A program made the position numbers and the translations under genes. From Pseudobdellovibrio sp. (lineage in GTDB: Bacteria > Bdellovibrionota > Bdellovibrionia > Bdellovibrionales > Bdellovibrionaceae), in contig JAMPXC010000015.1 in NCBI GenBank assembly GCA_023701385.1, positions 1 through 62,860 of the forward strand: DNA of 62,860 nt, in the 5' to 3' direction. The notes below the pieces were generated by a model that was given only the letters and a program-made list of their open reading frames with translations, was not told the DNA's origin and ran no database searches. Shown here piece after piece: positions 16,435 through 24,236 of the stretch; position 1 is the first letter of the stretch; every line of letters starts with the position of its first letter.

Positions 16435-16746
16435 ATGCAATATCATAAACAAATGTCAGCTTCTGATAAACAATCCCTATCACTCAATGCACGTCATATA
16501 TTAGTACCCGACCGCATCGCAGCAGAAGATGTTTTACGCCATTTAAAAAGCGGAAAACCCTTTGAAGAGCTGGCCCGTAAATACAGCCAGTGTTCCAGCG
16601 CGCCCCAAGGCGGCGATCTGGGAAATTTATTTGGTAAAAAAAATGTAGATTCTGACTTTTTAGAAGCCCTTGAATTGCTCAAGGTGGGCCAGATCTCTGG
16701 AGTCGTGCGCACCCGTTTTGGATACCACATTATCCAGCGTTACTAA
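16435..16746 (+). CDS. Single-domain parvulin peptidyl-prolyl isomerase
   Basis: 103 residues, just one PpiC-type rotamase domain. The family pattern is clear: NARHILVPD at the start, SGKPFEELARKYSQCSSAPQGGDLG (split over residues 39-63) and RTRFGYHIIQRY at the C-terminus, which carry the conserved His and Phe of the active site. It should catalyse cis-trans isomerisation of prolyl bonds in the cytoplasm, since there is no signal peptide. The start is uncertain: ATG 16,435 or 16,453, neither with a good Shine-Dalgarno. The gene is divergent from dps, 44 nt apart. Confidence 0.85.
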   Translation: MQYHKQMSASDKQSLSLNARHILVPDRIAAEDVLRHLKSGKPFEELARKYSQCSSAPQGGDLGNLFGKKNVDSDFLEALELLKVGQISGVVRTRFGYHIIQRY

Positions 16747-16758
16747 CACGTTATTACT

Positions 16759-16794
16759 AAAAAGTGCCAGGCCTTTTTCACTACGTTTTAATTT
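16759..16794. repeat. Dispersed intergenic repeat, terminator-like (copy 2)
   Basis: AAAAAG, TGCCAGGC and CTTTTT form a 6-bp stem plus T-run after the parvulin gene, followed by CACTACGTTTTAA. It matches the element at 6,294-6,330 in about 30 of 36 bases, including the part beyond the hairpin. Confidence 0.55.
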
Positions 16795-16827
16795 GAGTTC
16801 AGGCGCAGTAATTCGCTCTGCATTTCA

Positions 16828-16842
16828 GTCCACACTGTGGAC
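16828..16842. repeat. Near-perfect palindrome in gene-free stretch
   Basis: GTCCACA, one central base, and TGTGGAC make a 15-bp palindrome in the 229-base interval between the parvulin gene and hppA. No coding frame was seen in that interval. It could be a protein-binding site or part of a small RNA ending at the terminator at 16,950. Confidence 0.3.
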
Positions 16843-16920
16843 CTAGAACAGGAGTTGATTTTTCGATTGCTTGATTTTGGTTACACCAGACAACATTGTT
16901 GCCTAAACTACCGAGCTAAA

Positions 16921-16950
16921 AAAAAGAGAAGCTAAAAAGCTTCTCTTTTT
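16921..16950. terminator. Strong intrinsic terminator, bidirectional
   Basis: A perfect 13-bp stem (AAAAAGAGAAGCT / AGCTTCTCTTTTT) with an AAAA loop. It has T-runs at either strand's 3' end, so it can stop both the hppA transcript (minus) and any plus-strand transcript from the parvulin side. Confidence 0.85.
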
Positions 16951-16975
16951 CATCATTTAGTTTGTTACTACAAAA

Positions 16976-19039
16976 TTATTTTAAAGCGATCAGCTGTGCG
17001 ATTAACAACGAAACAACCGACATAACTTTAATTAAGATGGCGATACCAGGACCAGATGTATCTTTGAACGGGTCACCAACAGTGTCACCGATTACGGCCG
17101 CTTTGTGAGCGTCAGAACCTTTTTTATGACCTGGTAATCCACCTTTTTCGATAAATTTCTTAGCGTTATCCCAAGCGCCACCTGCGTTCGCCATGAATAA
17201 TGACATCGCAGCACCTACAGCCATACCACCAGCTAATAAACCAGCTAAGGCTTGAGGGCCTAAGATGAAACCGCATAACACCGGAGCAACAACTGCGATC
17301 ATACCTGGTAAAATCATTTCGTATAGCGCAGCCGAAGTTGCGATATCTACGATTTTAGCCGGTTGTGGTTCAGCTTTACCTTCACGTAAACCTGGAATTT
17401 CTTTGAACTGACGAGCGATCTCAACAACGATTTTACCTGCTGCACGACCTACTGCTGTCATAGTTGTAGAACCAACTAGGAATGGAAGGATTGAACCTAA
17501 TAAAATACCGATTAATACGCCAGAAGACGTTAGGTCTAATTGCATTTTTGCTAAACCAGCAGCTTCACGAACGTGATTCACTTCCATATTGAAAGCAGAG
17601 AATAACGCCACAACTGTTAAGATAGCTGAACCGATAGCGAAACCTTTACCGATCGCTGCTGTTGTGTTCCCTACTGCATCTAATTCATCAGTGATTTCAC
17701 GAACGTTAGATGGAAGACCAGACATTTCAGAGATACCACCAGCGTTATCAGCGATAGGACCGTAAGCATCTACAGTCATTACAACTGCAGTACCAGCTAA
17801 CATACCAACGGCTGAAAGAGCGATACCGTATAAACCTAAACATTGATCAGCAACATAAGCTGCGATCACAACAACAAGTGTTGGAATTGCAACTGATTCC
17901 ATACCCACAGCTAAACCACGGATAACACCAGTACCAGCGCCTGTTTGAGCTGCTTCAGCAACTAAACGAATTGGTTTCATCGCTGTGTAGTACTCAGTGA
18001 CTAAACCGATAATGGCTCCACCGAACGCGCCTGCCGCTAAAGCCCAAGTTACGTTTTGTGTAACACCGATCGTTGGCATAAAGATAAATGAAACTACAGT
18101 TAAGATAACTGGAGGTAACATTAAAGAAGCACGTAATACAGTAGCTGGCTTAGAATTTTTCAAAGCACGAGCTAAGAAAATAACTAAGATAGAAATAACC
18201 ATACCGATAGCAGATAATACTAACGGAAGACCAACAGCCATAGCGCGAGCTGACTCTGGAGTCGCTGCTGTATCAACCATGATTTTTGGAAGATCGATAG
18301 CTGCAATTGTTAAAGCAATAGCCATTGCAGAAACGATAGCCGCAACCATTGATTCATAAATGTCTGCGCCCATACCCGCAACGTCACCCACGTTATCACC
18401 CACGTTATCAGCGATAACGCCTGGATTACGAGGATCATCTTCAGGAATATTTTCAACCACTTTACCAGCGATATCTGCACCTACGTCAGCCGCTTTAGTA
18501 TAGATACCACCACCAATACGCGCAAAAAGTGCAATTGATGAAGCACCTACTGCGAATGAGTGAAGAATTGTACCTAAGTGAGCGTCACCTTGATATTGCT
18601 TGTAAACAAGACCTAAACCGATCAAGCCAAGTGCTGCTACAGATAAACCCATAACCGCGCCGCCATCTAAAGCGACTAATAAGGCGTTACCTTTTGTAGA
18701 AGAAGCTGCAGCTTGAGTTGTACGAACGTTAGCGTAAGTAGCCGCTTTCATTCCTACGAAACCTGCTAATAAAGATAAGAAGGCACCAACGATAAACCAA
18801 ACGGCTGCGATAGTTCCTAAAGCGTACCATAAAAGTGCGCCAACAACTAAACAGTACACCGCTAAAACTTTGTACTCACGTACTAAGAAAGCCATCGCAC
18901 CTTCGCGAACGTAGCCTGCGATTCTGTTCATTGTTTCATTTCCTGATGGTTGCGCTTTCACTCTGAAATATAGAATGGCCGCAATCACTAGACCGACAAC
19001 GCCTGCAATAACTGGCGACATCAAGTAAGTTGAATTCAT
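16976..19039 (-). CDS. hppA: Membrane-bound ion-pumping pyrophosphatase, K+-dependent type
   Basis: 687 residues from ATG 19,039, chosen because AAGGAG sits about 8 nt upstream. It hydrolyses pyrophosphate and pumps H+ or Na+ across the inner membrane. About 16 transmembrane segments are present. The substrate-site signatures are visible: [19 protein letters not shown] (about 190-210), DNVGDNVGD, and near the C-terminus [14 protein letters not shown] and [14 protein letters not shown]. At the K+-dependence site the sequence is [10 protein letters not shown] (about residue 458), with Ala where K+-independent pumps have Lys. Pumping specificity (H+ versus Na+) cannot be settled by eye. Monocistronic, with a strong terminator. 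Confidence 0.96.
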   Translation of the reverse strand: MNSTYLMSPVIAGVVGLVIAAILYFRVKAQPSGNETMNRIAGYVREGAMAFLVREYKVLAVYCLVVGALLWYALGTIAAVWFIVGAFLSLLAGFVGMKAATYANVRTTQAAASSTKGNALLVALDGGAVMGLSVAALGLIGLGLVYKQYQGDAHLGTILHSFAVGASSIALFARIGGGIYTKAADVGADIAGKVVENIPEDDPRNPGVIADNVGDNVGDVAGMGADIYESMVAAIVSAMAIALTIAAIDLPKIMVDTAATPESARAMAVGLPLVLSAIGMVISILVIFLARALKNSKPATVLRASLMLPPVILTVVSFIFMPTIGVTQNVTWALAAGAFGGAIIGLVTEYYTAMKPIRLVAEAAQTGAGTGVIRGLAVGMESVAIPTLVVVIAAYVADQCLGLYGIALSAVGMLAGTAVVMTVDAYGPIADNAGGISEMSGLPSNVREITDELDAVGNTTAAIGKGFAIGSAILTVVALFSAFNMEVNHVREAAGLAKMQLDLTSSGVLIGILLGSILPFLVGSTTMTAVGRAAGKIVVEIARQFKEIPGLREGKAEPQPAKIVDIATSAALYEMILPGMIAVVAPVLCGFILGPQALAGLLAGGMAVGAAMSLFMANAGGAWDNAKKFIEKGGLPGHKKGSDAHKAAVIGDTVGDPFKDTSGPGIAILIKVMSVVSLLIAQLIALK

Positions 19040-19043
19040 GTAT

Positions 19044-19061
19044 GTATCTCCTTGTAGATAC
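19044..19061 (-). promoter_or_regulatory. Hairpin enclosing the hppA Shine-Dalgarno
   Basis: On the minus strand GTATCT, ACAAGG, AGATAC form a 6-bp stem whose loop and right arm contain the AAGGAG ribosome site of hppA, 4 nt from the start codon. Folding would limit translation initiation. Only the inverted repeat is observed; regulation is inferred. Confidence 0.35.
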
Positions 19062-19085
19062 ACAAAAAGTAGTGATTCCAAGGGT

Positions 19086-19472
19086 TTAAGTCAATAATTG
19101 AGCTAGAAATGCAAAGAAAAAGCCCACACTGATAGATATCCAGCCTAAAATTAGAACAATTTCCGAGTATTTGCGGCCACGCAGACACGCATCTCTTAAT
19201 TTAGGGTCAATCGGACAAGGGGCATTGCGATTTTTATAGGTAAAAATCGAGCTGATCGTTAGCATAACAACGGCAAAACTAAAAACGTAAACTTTGTTTT
19301 CTCCGACCCACGTAATTTGGGGAATCGCATGGGTCAAAGTAATCATCGATGCACCCATTCCAAGACTCACTAACAGAGCTGGCAGAGCACAACAAAGCAA
19401 AGTACTCATCGAGGTAAATAAACCTAAATATCTGATGATACCTTCTTTAAAGCTACGTTGATAGTTTTGCAT
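19086..19472 (-). CDS. MerT-like metal transport membrane protein
   Basis: 128 residues with three hydrophobic segments. The first carries a vicinal cysteine pair and proline ([11 protein letters not shown], about residues 24-34), as in MerT, and the following loop holds two more cysteines ([17 protein letters not shown], about 78-94). This is the layout of mercuric-ion type transporters that pass a soft metal through the inner membrane by Cys relay. No merA or merR is nearby, so the metal need not be mercury. It lies 17 nt after a MerP-like gene with AGGAA before its start, forming a unit with the two genes upstream. Confidence 0.72.
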   Translation of the reverse strand: MQNYQRSFKEGIIRYLGLFTSMSTLLCCALPALLVSLGMGASMITLTHAIPQITWVGENKVYVFSFAVVMLTISSIFTYKNRNAPCPIDPKLRDACLRGRKYSEIVLILGWISISVGFFFAFLAQLLT

Positions 19473-19489
19473 ATAAATTCCTAATTAAA

Positions 19490-19768
19490 TTAGTTACCGA
19501 TAGTGCCTTCGTAACCAGCTTCTTTAATCGCGTCGATGATTTTTGTATCTTCTAAAGAGGCGTCTTTTTTAAGAACTAAGTGAACAAATTTTTCTTCTAA
19601 ACTTACATTTACCTTTTCAACTTCTGGCATTTTTTTAAATGTTTTCGTAAGGCCTTGGGCACAGAACGCACAAACCATACCTTTGACTTTCACATGCACT
19701 TCACCCGTAAGTGGTTTTGCAAATACTGTTGATGCTAATAACATTGTCGCGATAAATAGTTTTTTCAT
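19490..19768 (-). CDS. MerP-like periplasmic metal-binding protein (HMA domain)
   Basis: 92 residues: signal peptide (KKLFIATMLLASTVFA) followed by one heavy-metal-associated domain. The metal site reads GMVCAFCAQGL (about residues 31-41), the CxxC motif, in the expected ferredoxin-like fold (EVHVKVKGMV, then VEKVNVSLEEKFVHLVL). MerP proteins bind a soft metal ion in the periplasm and hand it to MerT. Here it lies directly upstream of the MerT-like gene. AGAGGA is 8 nt before the start. Metal identity is unknown. Confidence 0.8.
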   Translation of the reverse strand: MKKLFIATMLLASTVFAKPLTGEVHVKVKGMVCAFCAQGLTKTFKKMPEVEKVNVSLEEKFVHLVLKKDASLEDTKIIDAIKEAGYEGTIGN

Positions 19769-19782
19769 AATCTTTATCCTCT

Positions 19783-20421
19783 CTATAAATGAAACATGAA
19801 GTTAAATTGGTAATTTCCGTTTAAGCTTGCGCCTAATTCCCATAAAATATTTTTGTAGAACGTACGCATCAGGGGTGTTGTTTCCCAGTGTTCGCCATTT
19901 GTTTTTTCAAACTGCGCGATAAACCAGATATTGATATCGTTGTAATCTGCACGGAATGGCGAAAAACCTACGCGGGCGCGTGATAGCCACAAAGGGTCTT
20001 CGTCTTTAAGAGAAATATACTTTTGAAAACCAGAAACGTAGTAATCACGATCTTCCCAATCAGCGTGAAACTCACCGATCGAAGAACTTGTAAGAGTATC
20101 GTCTTTACGCTGTTGGCCGGCACCGGCACTTAAATAAATATTTCCCTGACTATCAATATTATTCCAGCGAAAAGGACGGTAATTAAGTTTTGCAAAATAA
20201 AATTCACGCGGACCTAACATACTCATCGGAGCAAATTTAAAATATTCAAAACCTGCCGAGGCTTGCGTGTGAAAAGTATAGCTCGTCATGATATTCGACA
20301 TCATTGGACTAGACTCTGTCTCTAAATCAAATCCATCTTTAAAAATAACTGGATGTGCGACAGCTTGCAGACTGGAAAAAATCATTGGTAGTAGAAGAAG
20401 TTTAATTTTATTTGTTAACAT
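19783..20421 (-). CDS. Exported, probably outer-membrane barrel-like protein of metal locus
   Basis: 212 residues with a signal peptide ending near SLQAVAHP (about residue 22). The mature part consists of alternating amphipathic strands rich in Phe, Tyr and Trp (YTFHTQASAGFEYFKF, DRDYYVSGFQKYISL) and ends in a final strand QFNFMFHL with C-terminal hydrophobic residues, which fits an outer-membrane beta-barrel. It is first in the unit before the MerP-like and MerT-like genes and divergent from an ECF sigma factor gene 49 nt away. A role as an outer-membrane metal channel or sensor is inferred. No named family recognised. Confidence 0.65.
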   Translation of the reverse strand: MLTNKIKLLLLPMIFSSLQAVAHPVIFKDGFDLETESSPMMSNIMTSYTFHTQASAGFEYFKFAPMSMLGPREFYFAKLNYRPFRWNNIDSQGNIYLSAGAGQQRKDDTLTSSSIGEFHADWEDRDYYVSGFQKYISLKDEDPLWLSRARVGFSPFRADYNDINIWFIAQFEKTNGEHWETTPLMRTFYKNILWELGASLNGNYQFNFMFHL

Positions 20422-20470
20422 TTGACGACCTACGCCCTTTCACTATCTACTAGGATCAGGATTAAAATTT

Positions 20471-20989
20471 GTGACAAATTATTTAATTGATCTTAAAAAC
20501 GCTTTAACTTCAAAAGAGCAATCCCGCTTTTTAGAGCTGTTCTATAATGAAACAGCTCACCTGGTATTTGCTTTCTGTCGCAAAAAAGGGATCACTCCGC
20601 AGGATGGCGAAGATATCGTTCAAATTGTTTATACTAAAGTATATAATAAGCGTGAGAAATATAACCCCGATTATTCGCCTTTAGCGTGGCTATTTGTCAT
20701 TACCAAATCCGAAGCCAAGGATTACTTAAAAAAATCAGCTATTTACGCTGACTATATGAAAGATTATGGATTATTCGCCGATTTGTCACAAAACCAGGCT
20801 TACGACCCTAGTAGTAAACAAGAGGGTCAAGAGCTAGATTTATCAGCCTTAAGCTCAAAAGAAAAATCAGCTTTAGAGCAACGTTATTTCGCCGAAAAAG
20901 ACTTTCGCGAAATCGCTGAAACTCTTGGTGTAACAGAAACTAACGTGCGCAAAATTATTTCGCGCGCGATTCATAAACTTAAAGGATGA
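20471..20989 (+). CDS. ECF-type RNA polymerase sigma factor
   Basis: 172 residues from GTG 20,471 with AGGA about 9 nt upstream. Region 2 covers about residues 20-90 (FYNETAHLVFAFCRKKG, then DGEDIVQIVYTKVYNK), and region 4 covers about 118-172 with the helix-turn-helix FREIAETLGVTETNVRKIISRA. This two-domain layout defines extracytoplasmic-function sigma factors, usually held by a membrane anti-sigma factor. The next gene starts 1 nt after the stop and encodes a small membrane protein, and the divergent genes encode metal-handling proteins, so control of those genes is the likely role. Confidence 0.88.
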   Translation: MTNYLIDLKNALTSKEQSRFLELFYNETAHLVFAFCRKKGITPQDGEDIVQIVYTKVYNKREKYNPDYSPLAWLFVITKSEAKDYLKKSAIYADYMKDYGLFADLSQNQAYDPSSKQEGQELDLSALSSKEKSALEQRYFAEKDFREIAETLGVTETNVRKIISRAIHKLKG

Positions 20990-20990
20990 T

Positions 20991-21467
20991 ATGGAAAATT
21001 TTGATTTAACAACCAAAAATAAAATTCTCCAAAATTTAAAGCAGGATATTTTTCCTGAGATAAATCCTTTTAAATTTTTACCCCGTTTATTTTTTATTCA
21101 TGCAGCGGCTACAGCTTTTGTGATGGCGTTTTGTCCGCAGTTTGGGCTGGGGTTATTTGCGCAAGGTCACTACGGCTTAACGAGTTTATTTATGCAGGTG
21201 TCGCATGAGTTTTGCCAAATGGCCTGTGGTGCTTTTTTAACATTAGTGAGTTTTTCGGCGATCTGGTTTCCGTTAAAAGTGACTGAAAAAGAATGGTTAA
21301 TGTCGCACAAATATATCTTTGCGGGAATTTTACTTTCGATCACATCAGGTTTTTTCTGGATGCAGGCGCCAGACATTCATTTAGCTGAATTTGCTTTATG
21401 GATTGTGGGATCTCTTGCTGCTCTGGCCTCAGCTGGTCAGCTACAGTTCCATCAAAAAAATATTTAA
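20991..21467 (+). CDS. Four-helix membrane protein, probable anti-sigma factor
   Basis: 158 residues with a cytoplasmic N-terminal segment of about 28 residues (NFDLTTKNKILQNLKQDIFP) followed by four transmembrane helices. There is a Cys in FCPQFG, and a HEFCQMACG segment in the second helix that might sense a metal or redox state. It is translationally linked to the ECF sigma gene (1 nt between stop and start), the normal place for its anti-sigma factor. The overall plan resembles NrsF/DUF1109-like anti-sigma proteins, but the sequence is too short to name a family. Function is inferred from position and topology. Confidence 0.6.
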   Translation: MENFDLTTKNKILQNLKQDIFPEINPFKFLPRLFFIHAAATAFVMAFCPQFGLGLFAQGHYGLTSLFMQVSHEFCQMACGAFLTLVSFSAIWFPLKVTEKEWLMSHKYIFAGILLSITSGFFWMQAPDIHLAEFALWIVGSLAALASAGQLQFHQKNI

Positions 21468-21483
21468 TTGCAAGTCTAACATT

Positions 21484-21828
21484 TTACTCAAGTGCAAAAT
21501 GCAGTTTTAAAGCAAGCTCAATCTCTTTTAGATTTTTTCGTGAAATTCGACCTAATTTATTTTGAATGCGCGATTTATCAATAGTTCGAACTTGTAAAAT
21601 AACAGCTTTTGATTTTTTTACCAGTCCCGAGCGATCATCTAATAACACCTCAAACGATCTAATCTGATTAACTTTTTGCGATGTTATGGGAACAACTGTA
21701 GTCAATTTAGTTAACTTATTAACCATATTGTTAGAAACAACTACAGTTGGACGAGTCTTTTGAATTTCACTTCCCTGTGTTGGATCAAGTTCAACCAGAA
21801 CAATATCTCCACGCTCGATATCATTCAT
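21484..21828 (-). CDS. mazF: MazF/PemK-type endoribonuclease toxin
   Basis: 114 residues. The start is ATG 21,828, with AGGTG 6 nt upstream, rather than a GTG at 21,837. The MazF barrel is evident: IERGDIVLVELDPTQGSE (GDIV and PxxGsE motif), then TRPTVVVSNN, TVVPITSQ and LQVRTIDKSRI, matching the conserved catalytic Arg, Thr and Ser/Thr positions. MazF cleaves mRNA at short specific sites. Its gene overlaps the antitoxin gene by 8 nt (ATGAATGA). It converges with the anti-sigma gene, 16 nt apart. Confidence 0.9.
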   Translation of the reverse strand: MNDIERGDIVLVELDPTQGSEIQKTRPTVVVSNNMVNKLTKLTTVVPITSQKVNQIRSFEVLLDDRSGLVKKSKAVILQVRTIDKSRIQNKLGRISRKNLKEIELALKLHFALE

Positions 21829-22054
21829 GCGATTCACCTAAATCAGCGTTTAACCATTCCTCATCTTCTGAGGAACTTTCATACGAAGAATATTCAGCTA
21901 TTAGTTTCTTAATAAGTTCTTCTTGAGATTCTTTTTTTGAATAGCTTCTAATAGCTTCGGCAATAAAAGAAGATTTCTCACCCGACTTAGTCTTTTTTTT
22001 AAGTATATTTACAACATCTTCTGGCAATGTGATGTTCATTCTTACTACTCCCAT
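21821..22054 (-). CDS. mazE: Ribbon-helix-helix antitoxin partner of MazF
   Basis: 77 residues. ATG 22,054 is chosen because GGAGG is 7 nt upstream and because a longer frame from 22,084 would start inside the promoter -10 box. The N-terminal half is a ribbon-helix-helix DNA-binding fold (RMNITLPEDVVNILKKKT, then SSFIAEAIRSY) and the acidic C-terminus (SYESSSEDEEWLNADLGES) should wrap and neutralise the MazF toxin. It lies directly before mazF with overlap. It should repress its own promoter. Confidence 0.85.
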   Translation of the reverse strand: MGVVRMNITLPEDVVNILKKKTKSGEKSSFIAEAIRSYSKKESQEELIKKLIAEYSSYESSSEDEEWLNADLGESHE

Positions 22055-22075
22055 AGCTGGCCTCCAATACACACC

Positions 22076-22104
22076 ATTATACACACTTTTTCATTTTATG
22101 TAAA
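22076..22104 (-). promoter_or_regulatory. Sigma-70 promoter of mazEF
   Basis: On the minus strand TTTACA (plus 22,099-22,104) and TATAAT (plus 22,076-22,081) are separated by exactly 17 nt, close to the consensus. The predicted transcript starts about 15 nt before the mazE ATG, just including its ribosome site. Confidence 0.75.
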
Positions 22105-22134
22105 TGTCGGCCTAAAGCTTAAAACAACACTTAA

Positions 22135-22155
22135 TTACATATAATTTACATATTT
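22135..22155. repeat. 21-bp direct repeat, left copy
   Basis: The 21 bases TTACATATAATT-TACATATTT (one continuous word) recur identically at 25,183-25,203. Just after it comes TCAAGGGCAGTATC, which also resembles GCAAGGGCTGTATC found after the right copy. The two copies bracket a 3.05-kb segment with a membrane protein gene and two toxin-antitoxin pairs. Confidence 0.7.
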
Positions 22156-22168
22156 GTCAAGGGCAGTA

Positions 22169-23446
22169 TCAATGGCCTGAAGTCACATTATAGTGCTTCA
22201 TAAAATCACGATGGTAGTCGTTTAAATACGAATGTGAACGACTGCCAAGACTTGCAAAAATATTCCAGATAATAAACACCACAGCTGTTGCCGCTATGAT
22301 TGTGTTTTTCTTTTTATCCCAAATATGAAAAAAGTAACCCTGCGGCTTTAACGTGATGAACAGCAAAATAGCTGGCAAACATAAAATAAAATGCCAGTGG
22401 TTAAATTCAACAGGTGATAAAGAAGCTGCACCAACCACGCCCAAAAACAACGAAAACACATAGTGATCGATAAACGGACGTTCGTTAAATTCTTTTTTAG
22501 CTGAATTAATTTTGTAATTACGGTACTGGCTATAGAAAAAACGAAACGATAGAAGTAGTGTCACTAATGCCAACACCCACTTTAAACCGTGAAACACGTA
22601 ATAAATGACAGTTTTAAGCCAAGCGATTGTGACCCAATCAAAAGTGATTTCCGAAAAAATATGGCGACCGAAATAAACTGATCCCATACGAAAGAAATAA
22701 ATAACCGCTTTAATCACTGGATAAACCAGCACCAAGTTTTTACCTAAGAAAGTATCTGAGGCTGGCTGAAGAACTGTTTCTTTATGTGCCAGCGTTTGCA
22801 ATAACCACGGAATTAACGAGAGTCCGATGACGAACACACCTGCAGCTAAGCCTAGGTAATTCACTTTGATTTTTTTTGTGAAGAATAAATACAAAAAACT
22901 AATCCCTAAGATTAAAACTGAAAAATGCACCTGAAAGCAAAAGCCCATGCCGACCGCTAGCCAAAAACTTCCCCAGAATGATTTTGGGTTTACGTGTAAC
23001 AGGTACAAGCTCCACAGATGAACTGCAGAGAATAAAAATAGATAACCTGGGTTATATAATTCAGACTGCTCAACTCGCCATGGGTTAAGCCAGAAGAAAA
23101 TCACCAATAATAACGGATTAAAATTTGTATCTAATTTGTAACCCACATGGCGAAGAAAAAAATACGCCAGTAAGTGACAAAGTAAAATAACAACACAAGC
23201 GGCATAAGGTGAAAACCAGATCATCATAGGCACAGCTGTCACAGCTGTTAGAAAACTTCCAGGCAATGCACCCATTTTGGTCGCGGCATTCCCGTGATGA
23301 ATCCACTCGCCTGTGGTTTTGATTTGCATCACTTTATCCATCAGCTGGGTGTTATCGGTGTGAATCATCAACGTCTTAAACATTAAACAGCTTAAGACGA
23401 TCCCGACGATTAATAGAGCCGTTTCCAGCCAGTGTTTTTTAGACAA
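22169..23446 (-). CDS. Polytopic membrane protein, possible GT-C-type glycosyltransferase
   Basis: 425 residues with about 10-11 transmembrane helices. The first external loop is short and polar (HTDNTQLMDKVMQI) and later loops carry WLNPWRVEQSELYNPGYLF, which recalls lipid-linked GT-C mannosyl/arabinosyl transferases, though no diagnostic motif is certain. It starts at TTG 23,446, 2 nt after the MntA-like gene stop, with AGGA upstream, so it is coupled to the HepT/MntA-like pair. Such coupling to a toxin-antitoxin pair is odd. It may be cargo, or part of surface glycosylation. Confidence in the function is low. Confidence 0.55.
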   Translation of the reverse strand: MSKKHWLETALLIVGIVLSCLMFKTLMIHTDNTQLMDKVMQIKTTGEWIHHGNAATKMGALPGSFLTAVTAVPMMIWFSPYAACVVILLCHLLAYFFLRHVGYKLDTNFNPLLLVIFFWLNPWRVEQSELYNPGYLFLFSAVHLWSLYLLHVNPKSFWGSFWLAVGMGFCFQVHFSVLILGISFLYLFFTKKIKVNYLGLAAGVFVIGLSLIPWLLQTLAHKETVLQPASDTFLGKNLVLVYPVIKAVIYFFRMGSVYFGRHIFSEITFDWVTIAWLKTVIYYVFHGLKWVLALVTLLLSFRFFYSQYRNYKINSAKKEFNERPFIDHYVFSLFLGVVGAASLSPVEFNHWHFILCLPAILLFITLKPQGYFFHIWDKKKNTIIAATAVVFIIWNIFASLGSRSHSYLNDYHRDFMKHYNVTSGH

Positions 23447-23448
23447 AT

Positions 23449-23766
23449 TTAAATCCTGCTATAGAATACTTGTCCTACTCGCTGAATATGTTCAAGCAAA
23501 GCAGGATTATCAATTTGATGAAACAAAGATAAATCCATTTTATAAACCAAAAAAAGATCATCAATTTCATTTTCAACTTTAAGCATATCGCTCAAGCTCA
23601 TATCAGGTGCAAAAAGTGTTAAGTCAATGTCTGACCCAGGCTTATAATTGCCCTTAGCGCGAGAGCCATAAAGAACGGCTTTTTCAATATCTTTATGCTT
23701 CATTAAAACATGAATAATTTTATTTTGTGTGTTTTCATCAAGACCACACGTCTGTTGTGAAATCAT
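23449..23766 (-). CDS. MntA-like nucleotidyltransferase antitoxin
   Basis: 105 residues of the minimal nucleotidyltransferase fold. The active-site motif GSRAKGNYKPGSDIDL fits exactly the GSx10DxD pattern of MntA antitoxins, with a third acidic residue near KMDLSLF (about residue 78). In the characterised Shewanella pair MntA adds AMP groups to a tyrosine of its HepT toxin, which blocks the toxin. The gene overlaps the HepT-like gene by 4 nt (ATGA). Confidence 0.85.
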   Translation of the reverse strand: MISQQTCGLDENTQNKIIHVLMKHKDIEKAVLYGSRAKGNYKPGSDIDLTLFAPDMSLSDMLKVENEIDDLFLVYKMDLSLFHQIDNPALLEHIQRVGQVFYSRI

Positions 23767-24167
23767 TTAATCAAACTTTTCATCTTTTGCGAAAACTCAA
23801 CAAAACATGACACATATAATTCAAGAATATTTCGAACAATCGCGGATGCTGTGTCTTGATTATAAGTGTGCGATGTTAAATTTCGGCTTTTGATCATTTC
23901 CATCCACGTATCGCCGTGCGAAATCAAATTTTTTTGAAATGCTTCACGAGTCGTGTCTTTTGAGCCAATCAAAGACTGACCACCGCTGTATTCAATGTAA
24001 TCTTTTAAAACATTCCAAGCCAGTTCATGGGTAAACTCAAAAGCTTGTATTAATCCTTGTTTTTCAAGGTCATTCAACATGCGCTGCTGTGATAAATTAT
24101 GCGCGGCCTGCAACTGCGTTAAGGCTTTTTCAAAGTTGTTAAATCTTTGTATCCAACGAATATCCAT
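23763..24167 (-). CDS. HepT-like HEPN-domain toxin (HI0074 type)
   Basis: 134 residues, all helical, of the HEPN nucleotidyltransferase-substrate-binding family. The ribonuclease motif RNLTSHTY (about residues 95-102) is an intact Rx4HxY, whose Arg and His form the active site of HepT and whose Tyr is the AMP-accepting residue. The opening is typical of this family (QRFNNFEKALTQLQ). It is first in the pair, overlapping the antitoxin gene. An RNase toxin acting on tRNA or mRNA is predicted from the family. A gap of about 70 nt with a hairpin separates it from the DUF4258/HTH pair. Confidence 0.85.
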   Translation of the reverse strand: MDIRWIQRFNNFEKALTQLQAAHNLSQQRMLNDLEKQGLIQAFEFTHELAWNVLKDYIEYSGGQSLIGSKDTTREAFQKNLISHGDTWMEMIKSRNLTSHTYNQDTASAIVRNILELYVSCFVEFSQKMKSLIK

Positions 24168-24211
24168 ACAGAAAGCCTCAACGTAAGTAAGTTAAATGTC
24201 AAATAGTGATA

Positions 24212-24233
24212 GAAGTTGAAGCGGCACAACTTC
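24212..24233 (-). terminator. Hairpin after the HTH antitoxin gene
   Basis: GAAGTTG, an 8-nt loop, and CAACTTC form a 7-bp stem just past the HTH gene stop on the minus strand. No T-run follows, so termination may be partial and allow read-through to the HepT gene. Confidence 0.35.
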
Positions 24234-24236
24234 ACC

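Noticed and set aside
17997-18359. 120-codon open frame antisense to hppA
   Set aside because: It lies opposite well-conserved pyrophosphatase motifs, is rich in Ala/Ile/Thr as expected for a shadow frame, and has no start signal.
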